Positions 8,158 through 16,804 of a stretch of DNA of 64,000 nucleotides are shown one piece after another. Each line of letters starts with the position of its first letter. The first letter of the stretch is position 1. This DNA is from Bin87 sp963666865. GTDB lineage: Bacteria; Chloroflexota; Dehalococcoidia; Lucifugimonadales; UBA3495. A program made the translations under genes and the position numbers. The DNA is taken from contig OY763072.1 of the NCBI GenBank assembly GCA_963666865.1, positions 2,976,001 to 3,040,000 on the forward strand, written 5' to 3'. Below the pieces are notes generated by a model. It did not search any database. It saw only the letters and a list, made by a program, of their open reading frames with translations, and had not been told where the DNA came from.

Positions 8158-8184
8158 GGATTCCCGCTTTCGCGGGAATGACGG
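8158..8184. repeat. Palindromic repeat, family A
   Basis: GGATTCCCGC-TTTC-GCGGGAATGACGG, between the divergent/convergent ends of thyX and the TPP-enzyme gene; followed by a partial GCGGGAATGACGG echo at 8191-8203. Confidence 0.85.
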
Positions 8185-8219
8185 TGAGGGGCGGGAATGA
8201 CGGCATTTACCCACACGCT

Positions 8220-9860
8220 TTAGTTCCGGCAGAAGGATGGGAAGCCGTCGGGCATTACTACTTCGATGAGGTGGATGCGGTCGGCGGCCACGGCGTCCTG
8301 GACGGCGCGGGTCATTTCGTTGACGTTGTGGACGCGGGTACCACCGATGCCGTAGGAGTCGAAGAGTTTTACGAAATCGGGGTTGACGAGATCCGTGGCC
8401 ATTTGGCGGCTGCCGCGATCACGTTGGTAGCCTTTGAGTACGCCCCAGGCGTTGTCGTTGAACACCATGACGATGGGGTTGATGCCGTACTGGACGGCGG
8501 TGCCGAGCTCCTGGGCATTGTACTGGAAGCCACCGTCGCCCGATACGCAGATCACGGGGCGCTGGGGCTGGCCCACCTTGGCGCCCATGGACGCGGGGAA
8601 GGCGAAACCGAGACCGGCCCAGCCGTGGGGGTACATATAGCTGCGGGGTTGGTTCATCTGGAGGCAACGGACGGCGCGGTTGGCGGGCACGGTGGCGTCG
8701 AGGGACAAGATGGTGTCGTCGGGAATGACGGCGCGGATGGATTCCCAAGCTTTGAGTTCGGGTCCCCACTGTTCCTGTAGGCCGGCGTAGATATTGGTCT
8801 TGAGATCGGCGACCTCCCGGCGGTAGTCGTCGCTTGCGCCGATGTCGGTATCGCCGGCGGCGTGGAGAAATTGGCGGACGACGGCGCCGCTGTTGGCAGC
8901 GATGCCGATTTCGGTTGCGTAGTTCCTGCCGATGTAGTCGCCGTCCAGCATGACATGGACGATCTGCTCGGGGAGTTTGACGCCGACGCCGGCGGTGGAA
9001 CGGTAGGGAAGGTTGCTGCCCAAGACGAGGGCAACGTCGCAATCGCCCATCCAGTCCAGGACCGGGTTCTGGCCCCAGATGCGATTGCCGAGGGCCATGC
9101 CGAGGGAAAGGGGGTGGTTTTCAGGGAAGGTGCCCTTGGCGCCGTCGCCGGTGACTACAGGCGCGCCGAGGCGCTCGGCGAGTTGGATTATGTCATCCGC
9201 GCCGCCGGTGGTGTGGATCTCCTCGCCGAGGAAGATTACCGGACGCTTGGCGTTACGGAGGATATTCCAGGCGCGTTCGACCTGAACCGGGTCGCCTTGA
9301 GGCACGTCGGGTTCGCGAGGGCGCAGGACTTCGACGTCGGCATTCTGTCCGAGGAGATCGGTGGGGACTTCCAGCTCGATGGGCCGGGGCCGGCGTTCGC
9401 GGAAACGGACGAAAGCCTCGACGAAGTGGTCGGGGATGGACTCGATCTGGTCGATGCGGGCGTTCCAGTCGGTGACGGCGGCGAACATGCCGAGCTGGTC
9501 CTTGGTTTCGTGGGTTGCCATCTTGCCGCTGCCGACGAATTCGGCTTCGACGTTGGTGGTCACCTGAAGGACGGATGAGGCCGAGAAGTAGGCCTCGCCC
9601 ATTGCGCCCACCGAGTCGGCGGCGCCGGGGCCGGTGCTGGTGAGGATGACACCGGGCTTCCCGGTGGCACGGGAGTAACCGTCAGCCATGTATCCGCAAC
9701 CCAGTTCGAGGCGTCCGCCGATGAAGCGGACGTCATCCTGGCGGTCGAAGAGGGCGTCGAAGAGATCGAGGGTGTGGACGGAGATGATGCCGAAAACGGT
9801 ATCGACGCCCTGGGCATGGAGGGATGCGACCACGGCCTGGCCGCCGGTCATTTGGGGCAT
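8220..9860 (-). CDS. Thiamine-pyrophosphate-dependent enzyme, acetolactate synthase-like
   Basis: 546 residues with the three-domain organisation of the acetolactate synthase/benzoylformate decarboxylase family: N-terminal pyrimidine-binding domain with the activating glutamate at E52 (GGRLELGCGYMADGYSR), a central domain with LGEEIHTTGGADDIIQLAERLGAPVV, and a C-terminal pyrophosphate-binding domain with GDGGFQYNAQELGTAVQYG...VFNDNAWG. An AGGAG-like site (GGAGTCC) precedes the ATG. Domain architecture is that of a catalytic subunit, but it lacks an adjacent ilvN and is not in a branched-chain amino acid operon, so decarboxylase, ligase or acetolactate activity cannot be distinguished. Its position downstream of the dehydrogenase operon suggests 2-oxoacid chemistry. 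Confidence 0.87.
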   Translation of the reverse strand: MPQMTGGQAVVASLHAQGVDTVFGIISVHTLDLFDALFDRQDDVRFIGGRLELGCGYMADGYSRATGKPGVILTSTGPGAADSVGAMGEAYFSASSVLQVTTNVEAEFVGSGKMATHETKDQLGMFAAVTDWNARIDQIESIPDHFVEAFVRFRERRPRPIELEVPTDLLGQNADVEVLRPREPDVPQGDPVQVERAWNILRNAKRPVIFLGEEIHTTGGADDIIQLAERLGAPVVTGDGAKGTFPENHPLSLGMALGNRIWGQNPVLDWMGDCDVALVLGSNLPYRSTAGVGVKLPEQIVHVMLDGDYIGRNYATEIGIAANSGAVVRQFLHAAGDTDIGASDDYRREVADLKTNIYAGLQEQWGPELKAWESIRAVIPDDTILSLDATVPANRAVRCLQMNQPRSYMYPHGWAGLGFAFPASMGAKVGQPQRPVICVSGDGGFQYNAQELGTAVQYGINPIVMVFNDNAWGVLKGYQRDRGSRQMATDLVNPDFVKLFDSYGIGGTRVHNVNEMTRAVQDAVAADRIHLIEVVMPDGFPSFCRN

Positions 9861-9942
9861 GGTGGACTCCGTTAAACTTGAAGAGGTAAGTAGTGTTCGA
9901 TATGAGCTGGTTTTATTGTTCAGATGCTCTGACTGGCAGGGG

Positions 9943-9969
9943 TAGGGGCGAATGATTATTCGCCCCTAC
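9943..9969. repeat. Palindromic repeat, family B
   Basis: TAGGGGCGAAT-GATT-ATTCGCCCCTA plus C; near-perfect palindrome located between the TPP-enzyme gene and the E2 gene. Same family at 2996, 17324 and 28754. Confidence 0.88.
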
Positions 9970-9983
9970 GGGATATGCCCACT

Positions 9984-10010
9984 GGATTCCCGCGGAAGCG
10001 GGAATGACAG
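9984..10010. repeat. Palindromic repeat, family A
   Basis: GGATTCCCGC-GGAA-GCGGGAATGACAGG; the loop differs (GGAA instead of TTTC) while the arms are kept. Confidence 0.8.
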
Positions 10011-10027
10011 GTATGTTGAGGTGTGAC

Positions 10028-11257
10028 CTAAAGCAGCAGGCTGACGGGGTTTTCGAGGACGCGCTTGATTTCCATGAGGAATTGGGCGGCTTCGGCGCCG
10101 TCAGCGACGCGGTGGTCGGTGGAGAGCGTGGCCTTCATCATCTGGCCGACGGCTAGTTGGCCGTCGCGGACTACGGGCTGCTCTTTGACGCTGCCGACGG
10201 CCAGGATCGCCGCGTGGGGCGGGTAGATGATGGCGGTGAAACTTTCAACGTCGAACATGCCCATGTTGCTGATGCTGAAGGTGGTGCTGCTGTATTCCTC
10301 ATTGCGGAGGGTGCCGCTGTTGGCGCGGGCGATGAGGTCCTTGGTGGCGGCGGCGATTTGCAGGAGGCTCTTACTCTCGCAGTTAGGGACTCCGGGGAGG
10401 ATGAGGCCGGTCTCTAGGGCGATGGCGATGCCGATGTTCATTGCGCCGTGGACTTCCAGGTGGTCTCCCCGGAAGAATGAGTTGAACTTGGGATGTTTGG
10501 CGAGGGCAAGAGCGCAGGCTTTGACCATCAGGTCGTTGACGCTGACGCGGTTTTCGGGGTCGGCTTCATCATTGACATCGCGGCGCAAAGCCATGGCCTT
10601 GCCCATGTCGATTTCAGCGGTGACGTAGAAGTGCGGCGCGGTGGATTTGCTGTCGGAGGTTACGCGAGCGATGGTCTGGCGCATCCGGCTGAGTTCGATG
10701 CGGGAGTCGGCCGGGGCCGCAGCAGGTTCGGCTGCCGGGGCCGGTGCGGGAGCCGGGGCCGCTGCCGGGGGTTGGTAGGTTTCGACGTCGCGCTCGGTGA
10801 TGCGCCCGTTGGGGCCGGTGCCGGTTACCGAGGCGAGGTCGATGCCGCGCTCGCGGGCGAGACGGCGGGCGATGGGAGATGCGCGCACCTCCCCGTCGGC
10901 CGAAGGAGTCGGGGCGGCAGATGCCGGAGCGGGCTCGGGTGCTGGAGCGGCGGCTGGGGCTGGGGCCGCCGCGGGAGCGGCCGGGGCCGGGGGGGCGGCC
11001 ACTTCCGGCACCGCTTCGCCGGGTTCGGTGATGATGGCAATGAGTTCGCCCACAGGAACGGCGATGCCGGCCTCGGCGACGATGCGTCCGAGGACGCCGC
11101 CGGTGTAGGCCTCGAATTCGACGGTGGCCTTGTCCGTTTCGATGTCAGCGATGACCTCGCCGCGGTCCACCGTTTCGCCCTCCTGCTTGTACCAGCGGAC
11201 GACGGTGCCTTCGCGCATATCGTAACCCATCTGGGGCATGACGACGTTGGTAGCCAC
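10028..11257 (-). CDS. Dihydrolipoamide acyltransferase, E2 of a 2-oxoacid dehydrogenase complex
   Basis: 409 residues from a GTG start with AGGAGA upstream. Domain order: a single lipoyl domain (residues 1-78) with lipoylated lysine K43 in IETDKATVEFEA; an Ala/Pro linker; a peripheral subunit-binding domain (about 127-165: ASPIARRLARERGIDLASV, GPNGRITERDV); a second Ala/Pro linker; and a C-terminal catalytic domain ending with DHRVADGAEAAQFL, which supplies the catalytic His and Asp. It transfers the acyl group from E1 to CoA. Last of four genes in the lpdA-E1 alpha-E1 beta-E2 run. Pyruvate versus branched-chain specificity cannot be settled from the sequence. Confidence 0.93.
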   Translation of the reverse strand: MATNVVMPQMGYDMREGTVVRWYKQEGETVDRGEVIADIETDKATVEFEAYTGGVLGRIVAEAGIAVPVGELIAIITEPGEAVPEVAAPPAPAAPAAAPAPAAAPAPEPAPASAAPTPSADGEVRASPIARRLARERGIDLASVTGTGPNGRITERDVETYQPPAAAPAPAPAPAAEPAAAPADSRIELSRMRQTIARVTSDSKSTAPHFYVTAEIDMGKAMALRRDVNDEADPENRVSVNDLMVKACALALAKHPKFNSFFRGDHLEVHGAMNIGIAIALETGLILPGVPNCESKSLLQIAAATKDLIARANSGTLRNEEYSSTTFSISNMGMFDVESFTAIIYPPHAAILAVGSVKEQPVVRDGQLAVGQMMKATLSTDHRVADGAEAAQFLMEIKRVLENPVSLLL

Positions 11258-11317
11258 GGTAATCTCCTACGGTGGTGTGGTGGTTTAGGATAAAGAGGGG
11301 GTTGGATGTGGATTCCT

Positions 11318-11370
11318 GGATTCCCGCCCCGTATCAAGTACGGGGTGACGTTCTTTCGCGGGAATGACGG
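11318..11370. repeat. Long composite palindromic repeat, family A variant
   Basis: The family A arms (GGATTCCCG ... CGGGAATGACGG) here enclose a second palindrome, CCCCGTATC-A-AGTACGGGG, followed by TGACGTTCTTTCG. The same nested structure occurs at 15550 and 26177, so it is a defined variant and not a chance insertion. It lies between the E2 and E1 beta genes of the operon. Confidence 0.82.
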
Positions 11371-11379
11371 ATAACTGCC

Positions 11380-12363
11380 TTAGGGTCCTTTGACGATTTT
11401 GCGGGCGGCGGCAGCGACGGTCTGGGCGCTGGGTATTGCCAGCTGTTCGAGGGGGAAGGAGTAGGGCATGGGGACTTCGGCGCCGGCGACGCGGCCGACG
11501 GGGGCATCGAGGTAGTCGAAGGTTTCTTCCTGGATTTGGGAGACGAGTTCGCCGGCGAAACCGCCGAGCCGGGTGGTTTCTTCCACCATGAGAGCGCGGT
11601 GGGTCTTTTTGACCGACGAGAATACGGTTTGCATGTCCAGAGGGCGCAGGGTGCGGAGGTCGATTACGTCGGCTTCGATGCCCTCCTGGGCCAGGATGTC
11701 GGCGGCCTGCTCGGCGATGAGGGCCATGCGGGAGTAACCGCAGAGGGTGATGTCCGTGCCTTCACGGCGGACGTCGGCCTGGCCGATGGGTACGCGGAAA
11801 TCGCCGTGGTCGGGGGCTTCGCCGCGCGTGCCGTAGAGCAGGATGTGCTCGACGAACAAAACCGGGTCGTTGAGTTCGCGGCAGGAGCGGAAGAGGCCGA
11901 TGACGTCGCTGGGTGTGGACGGGGTTACGACGGTCAAGCCGGGCACGGAGGCGTACCAGCCTTCGAAGGACGAGGAATGGGTTGCGCCTACGGAAGCGCC
12001 GCCACCGGTCACGGTGCGAATGATGAGGGGGATGGAGAACTGGCCGCCGGACATATAGCGGATTTTGGCGGCGTGGTTAACGATCTGGTCCATGGCCAGG
12101 AGGCTGAAGTTGATGGTCATCAACTCCACGACGGGGCGCAGGCCGGCCATGGCGGCGCCCACGCCGGCGCCGACGATGACGGATTCGGCGAGGGGCGAGT
12201 CCTTGATGCGTTTCTTGCCGTACTGTTCGGTGAAGCCCTTGGTTACGGCGAAGGCTCCACCGTAGGGGCCGATGTCCTCGCCCATCAGGAAGACGCGCTC
12301 GTCCTGGTCCAGAGCCTCACGAAGGACGGATGATACGGCATCGCGGTAAGTAATGACCGACAT
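11380..12363 (-). CDS. 2-oxoacid dehydrogenase E1 component, beta subunit
   Basis: 327 residues, the normal length. It shows the transketolase-type pyrimidine domain (MGEDIGPYGGAFAVTKGF; SPLAESVIVGAGVGAAMAGLRPVVELM) with the conserved glutamate in DIGPYGG context, the CGYSRMALIAEQAADIL strand-helix, and the C-terminal transketolase domain (IDLRTLRPLD, HRALMVEETTRLGGF). Together with the alpha subunit it forms the heterotetrameric, TPP-dependent E1 that decarboxylates the 2-oxoacid and acylates lipoyl-E2. A GAGAGG ribosome binding site precedes the ATG. Confidence 0.93.
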   Translation of the reverse strand: MSVITYRDAVSSVLREALDQDERVFLMGEDIGPYGGAFAVTKGFTEQYGKKRIKDSPLAESVIVGAGVGAAMAGLRPVVELMTINFSLLAMDQIVNHAAKIRYMSGGQFSIPLIIRTVTGGGASVGATHSSSFEGWYASVPGLTVVTPSTPSDVIGLFRSCRELNDPVLFVEHILLYGTRGEAPDHGDFRVPIGQADVRREGTDITLCGYSRMALIAEQAADILAQEGIEADVIDLRTLRPLDMQTVFSSVKKTHRALMVEETTRLGGFAGELVSQIQEETFDYLDAPVGRVAGAEVPMPYSFPLEQLAIPSAQTVAAAARKIVKGP

Positions 12364-12393
12364 GATGATACCTCTCGTTGCGGAGTGAGCGCG

Positions 12394-13401
12394 TTATACG
12401 GGGATACCTTCGGCTGGTCGGTCGGTGTACACACCGTCGTAGAGTTCGTCGGGCTGTGGCCACGGGGAGGATTCGCCGAACTCAGCGGCAACGACGATTT
12501 CCTCATCTACAGCGGCGTCGATCTCGTCGAAGTCCTCGACGGTAGCAATGCCTTCGTCGGTGAGCCAGTCGCGGAACCGGGGGATAGGGTCCTGGCCGGC
12601 CCAGTATTGGACTTCGTCCTCGGGGCGGTAGTTGGCGGGGTCGGCGACGGAGTGGCCGCGAAGACGGTAGGTGCGGGCTACGACGAAGGCGGGACCCTTG
12701 CCGGCGCGGACTTCGGCGTTGATTTTCTGCATAAGGGCGCGGACTTCCAGGACGTCGTTACCGTCCACCTCGTAGCGGGACATTCCGTAGGCGGCGGCCA
12801 TTTCGTGCAGGGAGTCCCACATCACCAGGGTTTCTTTTGACGAGGCACCCATGCCGTAGAGGTTGTGTTCGCAGAAGAAGATTACGGGGAGTTGCCAGAT
12901 GGCGGCCAGGTTCATCGCTTCGTGGAACTCGCCTTCGTTGACGGCGCCGTCGCCGAAAAAGCAGAGGACGACCTGGTCGTCGCCCCGGTACTGGACGGCG
13001 AGACCGATGCCGGCGGCGATGCAGAGCTGGCCGCCCACGATGGCGTAGCCGCCCATGAAGTTGAGTTCGGAGCTGAACAGGTGCATGGAGCCGCCCTTGC
13101 CCTTACTGCAACCGGTGGCTTTGCCCATGAGTTCCGCCATGACTTCGTTGCTGCTCATGCCTCGGGCCAGGGCCTGGCCGTGGTCGCGGTAGTGGGTGAC
13201 GATATAATCGTCGGGCCGCAGGGTGTTGATTGCGCCGACGGCGATGGCTTCCTCGCCGTTATAGACGTGCAGGAAGCCTTTGATATTGCCTCGAGTGTAC
13301 TGCCGCTCCGACTCTCGCTCGAATTCGCGAATGAGCTTCATCTGCTGGTAGAAGCCCAGCAGGTCGGATTTGGTCAGATCGGGAACGTCCGCTTTGAGCA
13401 T
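12394..13401 (-). CDS. 2-oxoacid dehydrogenase E1 component, alpha subunit
   Basis: 335 residues. It has the E1-alpha TPP-binding block GDGAVNEGEFHEAMNLAAIW-x-LPVIFFCEHNLYG, the phosphorylation-loop region YRLRGHSVADPANYRPEDEV, and the N-terminal ERESERQYTRGNIKGFLHVYNGEEAIAVG typical of pyruvate or acetoin-type E1 alpha. It precedes the beta subunit by 30 bases in the same operon. The family assignment is firm; the closest fit is a pyruvate/acetoin-type complex but the substrate is not proved. Confidence 0.93.
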   Translation of the reverse strand: MLKADVPDLTKSDLLGFYQQMKLIREFERESERQYTRGNIKGFLHVYNGEEAIAVGAINTLRPDDYIVTHYRDHGQALARGMSSNEVMAELMGKATGCSKGKGGSMHLFSSELNFMGGYAIVGGQLCIAAGIGLAVQYRGDDQVVLCFFGDGAVNEGEFHEAMNLAAIWQLPVIFFCEHNLYGMGASSKETLVMWDSLHEMAAAYGMSRYEVDGNDVLEVRALMQKINAEVRAGKGPAFVVARTYRLRGHSVADPANYRPEDEVQYWAGQDPIPRFRDWLTDEGIATVEDFDEIDAAVDEEIVVAAEFGESSPWPQPDELYDGVYTDRPAEGIPV

Positions 13402-13470
13402 ATCCCTTCCCCTGTAAATAAGTTCGGGCAGGCAGTGTGTTGCAGCCGACCGACGCGGGGCCGGCCGGGA

Positions 13471-14880
13471 TTACATGTGCAGGGCGCGGCCTTCGGCGTC
13501 GAGGGCGGCTTCGTGGACCATTTCGGCGACGCTGGGGTGGGCGTGGACGGCCCAGCCCAGTTCCAGGGTGGTTCCTTCCAGAAGGTGAGTCATCTGCAAC
13601 TCGGCCAGGAGTTCGGTGACTTCGGGACCGCACATATGGCCGCCCAGGATTTCGCCGTAGTTGGCGTCGATGACCAACTTGACCATGCCGTCCATTTCGC
13701 CCATGGCCACGGCTTTGCCGCTGGCCTGGACGTTGAAGCGACCGATTTTCACGTCGTAACCCTGTTCCCGGGCCTGGGCTTCGGTGAGGCCGAAAGACGC
13801 CACCTGGGGATGGCAGTAGGTCGCGCGGGGCATGAAGGTGTAGTTCAAGGGCTGGGTTTCCTCGCCGGCGATGGCTTCGACAGCCGTGACGCCCTGGGCG
13901 GAGGCGACGTGGGCCAGGGCCAGCTTGCCGGTTACATCGCCGACGGCGTAGATGCCGGGAACGTTGGTAGCCATGCGGTCGTCGATGATGATGTAGCCGC
14001 GCTCGGTGGCGACGCCCACGGTTTCCAAACCCAGGTCTTCGGTGTTGGGCAGAACGCCGATGGCGACCAGGACCTTGTCATAGCGGGCAGTTTCGCTGAC
14101 GCCATCCCTATCAACGGTTAGGGTAACGCCGTTGGCGTCGGCCTGGGCGTTGGTTACGCCAGCGCCGGTCTGGAGCTTGATGCCGTGACGGTTGAAGGCG
14201 CGCTCCAACTGCTGGCTGATTTCCTCATCTTCGTTGGGGACCAGGTGAGGCAGCAGTTCGATAACGGTGACGTCGGCGCCGTACATCTTGTAGATGTAGG
14301 CGAATTCCACGCCGATGGCGCCGCCGCCGATGATGGCGATGGAGCCGGGAACGTCGTCGGCGACGATGCTTTCCCGGCTGGTGATGATGCGCTGGCCATC
14401 GACCGGGAGTGGGGGGATGCTGCGCGGGCGGGCGCCGGTGGCGATGATGATGTTGCGGGCGTTGATGCGGTCCGCCTTCGGCGGATGGCCATCGGGGGAG
14501 GTGACGTCGATGGCGTTGGCGCTGGCGAGGCGGCCCGTTCCGGCGATGTGGTCAACGTTGTTCTTGCGGAGGAGGAAGTCCACGCCGCGAGTCATGCGGT
14601 CCACGACCTGACGACTGCGCTTCATGGCTACGGAGTAGTCGGCGCGGAAGTTGTCGAAGGCCAGGCCAAACTGGTCGCCCCGGTGGACGTAGGAGACGAT
14701 TTCGGCGTTTTTGAGGAGGGCCTTGGAAGGGATGCAGCCCCAGTTGAGGCAGACCCCGCCGAGAGCCTCTCGCTCAATGACGCATGATTTCAGACCCAGT
14801 TGGCCGGCCCTGATGCCGGCAACATAGCCGCCGGGTCCGCCGCCAATAATCGCTACGTCATACTCCGAATTGGTCGTCAT
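13471..14880 (-). CDS. lpdA: Dihydrolipoyl dehydrogenase, E3
   Basis: About 469 residues from the ATG at 14880, chosen because YDVAIIGGGPGGYVAGIRAGQLG, the FAD-binding start of the family, follows directly. The redox-active disulfide is present (GGVCLNWGCIPSKALL), as are the central NAD-binding GGGAIGVEFA, the second FAD motif (GIYAVGDVTG) and the C-terminal His-Glu dyad region (HAHPSVAEM). It reoxidises dihydrolipoamide on E2. First gene of the dehydrogenase operon, with a good promoter upstream. A TCCGCC/GGCGGA palindrome lies inside the gene (14471-14485), encoding a loop segment near GHPPKADR. Confidence 0.95.
   Translation of the reverse strand: MTTNSEYDVAIIGGGPGGYVAGIRAGQLGLKSCVIEREALGGVCLNWGCIPSKALLKNAEIVSYVHRGDQFGLAFDNFRADYSVAMKRSRQVVDRMTRGVDFLLRKNNVDHIAGTGRLASANAIDVTSPDGHPPKADRINARNIIIATGARPRSIPPLPVDGQRIITSRESIVADDVPGSIAIIGGGAIGVEFAYIYKMYGADVTVIELLPHLVPNEDEEISQQLERAFNRHGIKLQTGAGVTNAQADANGVTLTVDRDGVSETARYDKVLVAIGVLPNTEDLGLETVGVATERGYIIIDDRMATNVPGIYAVGDVTGKLALAHVASAQGVTAVEAIAGEETQPLNYTFMPRATYCHPQVASFGLTEAQAREQGYDVKIGRFNVQASGKAVAMGEMDGMVKLVIDANYGEILGGHMCGPEVTELLAELQMTHLLEGTTLELGWAVHAHPSVAEMVHEAALDAEGRALHM
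14471..14485. repeat. TCCGCC palindrome inside lpdA
   Basis: TCCGCC-TTC-GGCGGA within the coding sequence of lpdA. The same palindrome core is intergenic at 2956 and 6607 and occurs three times inside the IS remnant at 59.7-59.9 kb. The frame is kept. Confidence 0.65.
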
Positions 14881-14975
14881 CGATCTGCCCAGTCCGCTAA
14901 GTTTGGTTTGGCGCAATCCACCAACCCTGGGACAGGGCCGACCCACTACGGAGGGGCTTGCGCGGTGATTGTGGC

Positions 14976-15004
14976 ATTATAGCGTTGGGGGTTGGGGGCG
15001 GCAA
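14976..15004 (-). promoter_or_regulatory. Sigma-70-type promoter for the lpdA/E1/E2 operon
   Basis: On the minus strand: TTGCCG (-35, complement of 14999-15004), 17-bp spacer, TATAAT (-10, complement of 14976-14981), about 95 bases before the lpdA start. The -10 is a perfect consensus. Confidence 0.65.
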
Positions 15005-15045
15005 GTTGGGCGGAATTGGGACGCGACCCGACCAAGGTGGTTCAA

Positions 15046-15074
15046 TTGACAGTGATTTGGGGGAGTCTTAGACT
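15046..15074 (+). promoter_or_regulatory. Sigma-70-type promoter for the DUF35/thiolase genes
   Basis: TTGACA (15046-15051, perfect -35), 17-bp spacer, TAGACT (15069-15074). It points rightward, 55 bases before the DUF35 gene, and lies back to back with the leftward lpdA promoter. The rest of the 14881-15128 intergenic stretch shows no other structure. Confidence 0.65.
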
Positions 15075-15128
15075 GCCAGTGGCTCGTTTTTAAAGGAGTC
15101 GATTCCGGGAAAATTTCGCAGATGAGAT

Positions 15129-15536
15129 ATGACCCTTTCCGTAGATGACAGGTGTTTGCGGCTGACCGACGACAGCGGTGAGCGGGGCGTGTTGCTGGGG
15201 ATGCGGTGCCCGCGCTGTGGAGTGTGCGTCTTCGGGCCGGCTACGTTTTGCCAATCCTGCACGTCCCCGGATCTCGAGGCGATTGAACTGGTCTCGGAGG
15301 GGATCCTGTACAGCTACACTATTGTGCGGGTCCCGCCGCCAGGGTGGCCCGGGCCGGTTCCCTACGTGCTGGGCGAGGTGGAGTTGCCAGAGGGTCCCCA
15401 TGTGCTGGCGGAGGTGGTGGACTGCGCGCACGATGACCTGAAAGTCGGAATTCCGGTCGCGCTGGCATTGCGGACAGTGGCGATGGACGGCGTGGCGGAT
15501 TCGGAGCGGGTGGTGTACAAGTGGCGGCCAGCGTAG
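15129..15536 (+). CDS. Zinc-ribbon/OB-fold protein of the DUF35 family (thiolase partner)
   Basis: 135 residues. The N-terminal rubredoxin-like zinc ribbon has C-x2-C twice (RCPRCGVCVFGPATFCQSC) and is followed by the OB-fold domain (EGILYSYTIVRVPPPGW, PYVLGEVELPEG, VGIPVALAL). DUF35 proteins bind acyl-CoA and form complexes with thiolases or HMG-CoA synthase-like enzymes, and a thiolase-fold gene follows directly on the same strand, which supports a partner role. The ATG at 15129 is used; the RBS is not strong. Confidence 0.87.
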   Translation: MTLSVDDRCLRLTDDSGERGVLLGMRCPRCGVCVFGPATFCQSCTSPDLEAIELVSEGILYSYTIVRVPPPGWPGPVPYVLGEVELPEGPHVLAEVVDCAHDDLKVGIPVALALRTVAMDGVADSERVVYKWRPA

Positions 15537-15549
15537 GGGCGTTGCTGGT

Positions 15550-15602
15550 GGATTTCGGCCCCGTATCGAGTACGGGGTGATGTTCTTTCGCCGGAATGAC
15601 GA
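15550..15602. repeat. Long composite palindromic repeat, family A variant
   Basis: Outer arms GGATTTCGG ... CCGGAATGACG enclose CCCCGTATC-G-AGTACGGGG and TGATGTTCTTTCG; the same nested structure as at 11318 and 26177. It separates the DUF35 and thiolase genes. Confidence 0.82.
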
Positions 15603-15623
15603 ATTTCGTCAGGAGGACGGTTT

Positions 15624-16778
15624 ATGACGCAGTTTCGACCGGGTCGAGATGTGATGGTGGTGGGAGTAGGTCTGCACTCCTTTGGGCGGTTTCCGGAGGA
15701 GAGCCTGTCGGATCTGGCGCGGGACGCGGTGGTGGACGCATTGCGGGATTCGGGCGTGCCGTGGCGGGCAATTCCGGTGGCTTACTTTGGGCACGTTTAT
15801 TATCACGGCATGTCGATAGGGGAGACTACGCTGGCGCAACTGGGCCTGACCGGGGTTCCAATCATCAACGTGGAGAACGCCTGCTCCAGCGGTTCTACGG
15901 CGTTCTGGCAGGCGTACTGGGGTATAACATCCGGCGTTTTCGACCTGGCGCTGGCGTTCGGCGCCGAGAAGGTGCCGAGCGGGCCAGTGACGGTTACGGC
16001 GGAGAACAGCCCCGCGCGGTACATCGGCGGCGATCACATGATGGCCGGTTACGCGCTGCGGATGAAGCGCTACATGGAGGAGACGGGCGCGCCGGCGTCG
16101 GCGTTGGCGCAGGTGTCGGTGAAGGCGCGGCAGGCCGCGTCCATGAACCCCTACGCGCACCGGAAAGAGACCTACTCGGTAGAAGACGTGCTGAACTCAC
16201 GGCTGATCGCCGACCCGCTGACGCTTTATCAGTGCTGCCCGACCAGCGAGGGCGGAGCGGCGGCGGTGCTTTGCGCGGCGGACGCGCTGGATACCTACGG
16301 CATCGACCGGAGCCGGGCCATTCGCGTGGCGGCGGCGGCCCTGACGTCGGGGAACTACAACGGCCGGGGCAGCGACCATTCAGCTTTCAGCCCGTACCGC
16401 ACCGAGCCGGCCGCGTTGCAGGCTTACGAGATGGCGAGCATCGGGCCGGAGGACGTGGATTTAGCGCAGGTGCATGACGCCGCGACGATTGGGGAGCTAC
16501 AGCAGATTGAAGCGCTGCATCTGACGCCCTTTGGTGAGGCGTGGCAGGCTACCGTTGAAGGCCGGACGGCGTTGGGCGGCGACATTCCGGTGAATACGGA
16601 CGGCGGGCTGCTGGCTATGGGCCATCCCTTCGGAGCTTCGGGCATTCGCATGGTTCACGAGACGGTGATGCAGTTGCGGGGCGAAGCCGGGCCGCGCCAG
16701 GTGGAAAACGCGCGGGTGGGAGTGGCGCAATGCTCCGGCGCCGGGGACGTTACCACGGTGCATATCCTGATTCGGTAG
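15624..16778 (+). CDS. Thiolase-fold acyl-CoA enzyme (lipid-transfer/SCP-x-type)
   Basis: 384 residues. It shows the thiolase superfamily features: a nucleophilic cysteine in NVENACSSGSTAFWQAY, a central YCCPTSEGGAAAVLC-like block (QCCPTSEGGAAAVLCAADAL), LAQVHDAATIGELQQIEAL, and the C-terminal HPFGASGIRMVHE loop. The second catalytic Cys near the C-terminus is present in GVAQCSGAGDVTTV. Proteins of this subgroup (often called lipid-transfer proteins or acetyl-CoA acetyltransferases) act with DUF35 partners in degradation or condensation of acyl-CoAs. AGGAGG precedes the ATG. Confidence 0.9.
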   Translation: MTQFRPGRDVMVVGVGLHSFGRFPEESLSDLARDAVVDALRDSGVPWRAIPVAYFGHVYYHGMSIGETTLAQLGLTGVPIINVENACSSGSTAFWQAYWGITSGVFDLALAFGAEKVPSGPVTVTAENSPARYIGGDHMMAGYALRMKRYMEETGAPASALAQVSVKARQAASMNPYAHRKETYSVEDVLNSRLIADPLTLYQCCPTSEGGAAAVLCAADALDTYGIDRSRAIRVAAAALTSGNYNGRGSDHSAFSPYRTEPAALQAYEMASIGPEDVDLAQVHDAATIGELQQIEALHLTPFGEAWQATVEGRTALGGDIPVNTDGGLLAMGHPFGASGIRMVHETVMQLRGEAGPRQVENARVGVAQCSGAGDVTTVHILIR

Positions 16779-16804
16779 GGGCGATGGTTCGACAGGCTCA
16801 CCAT

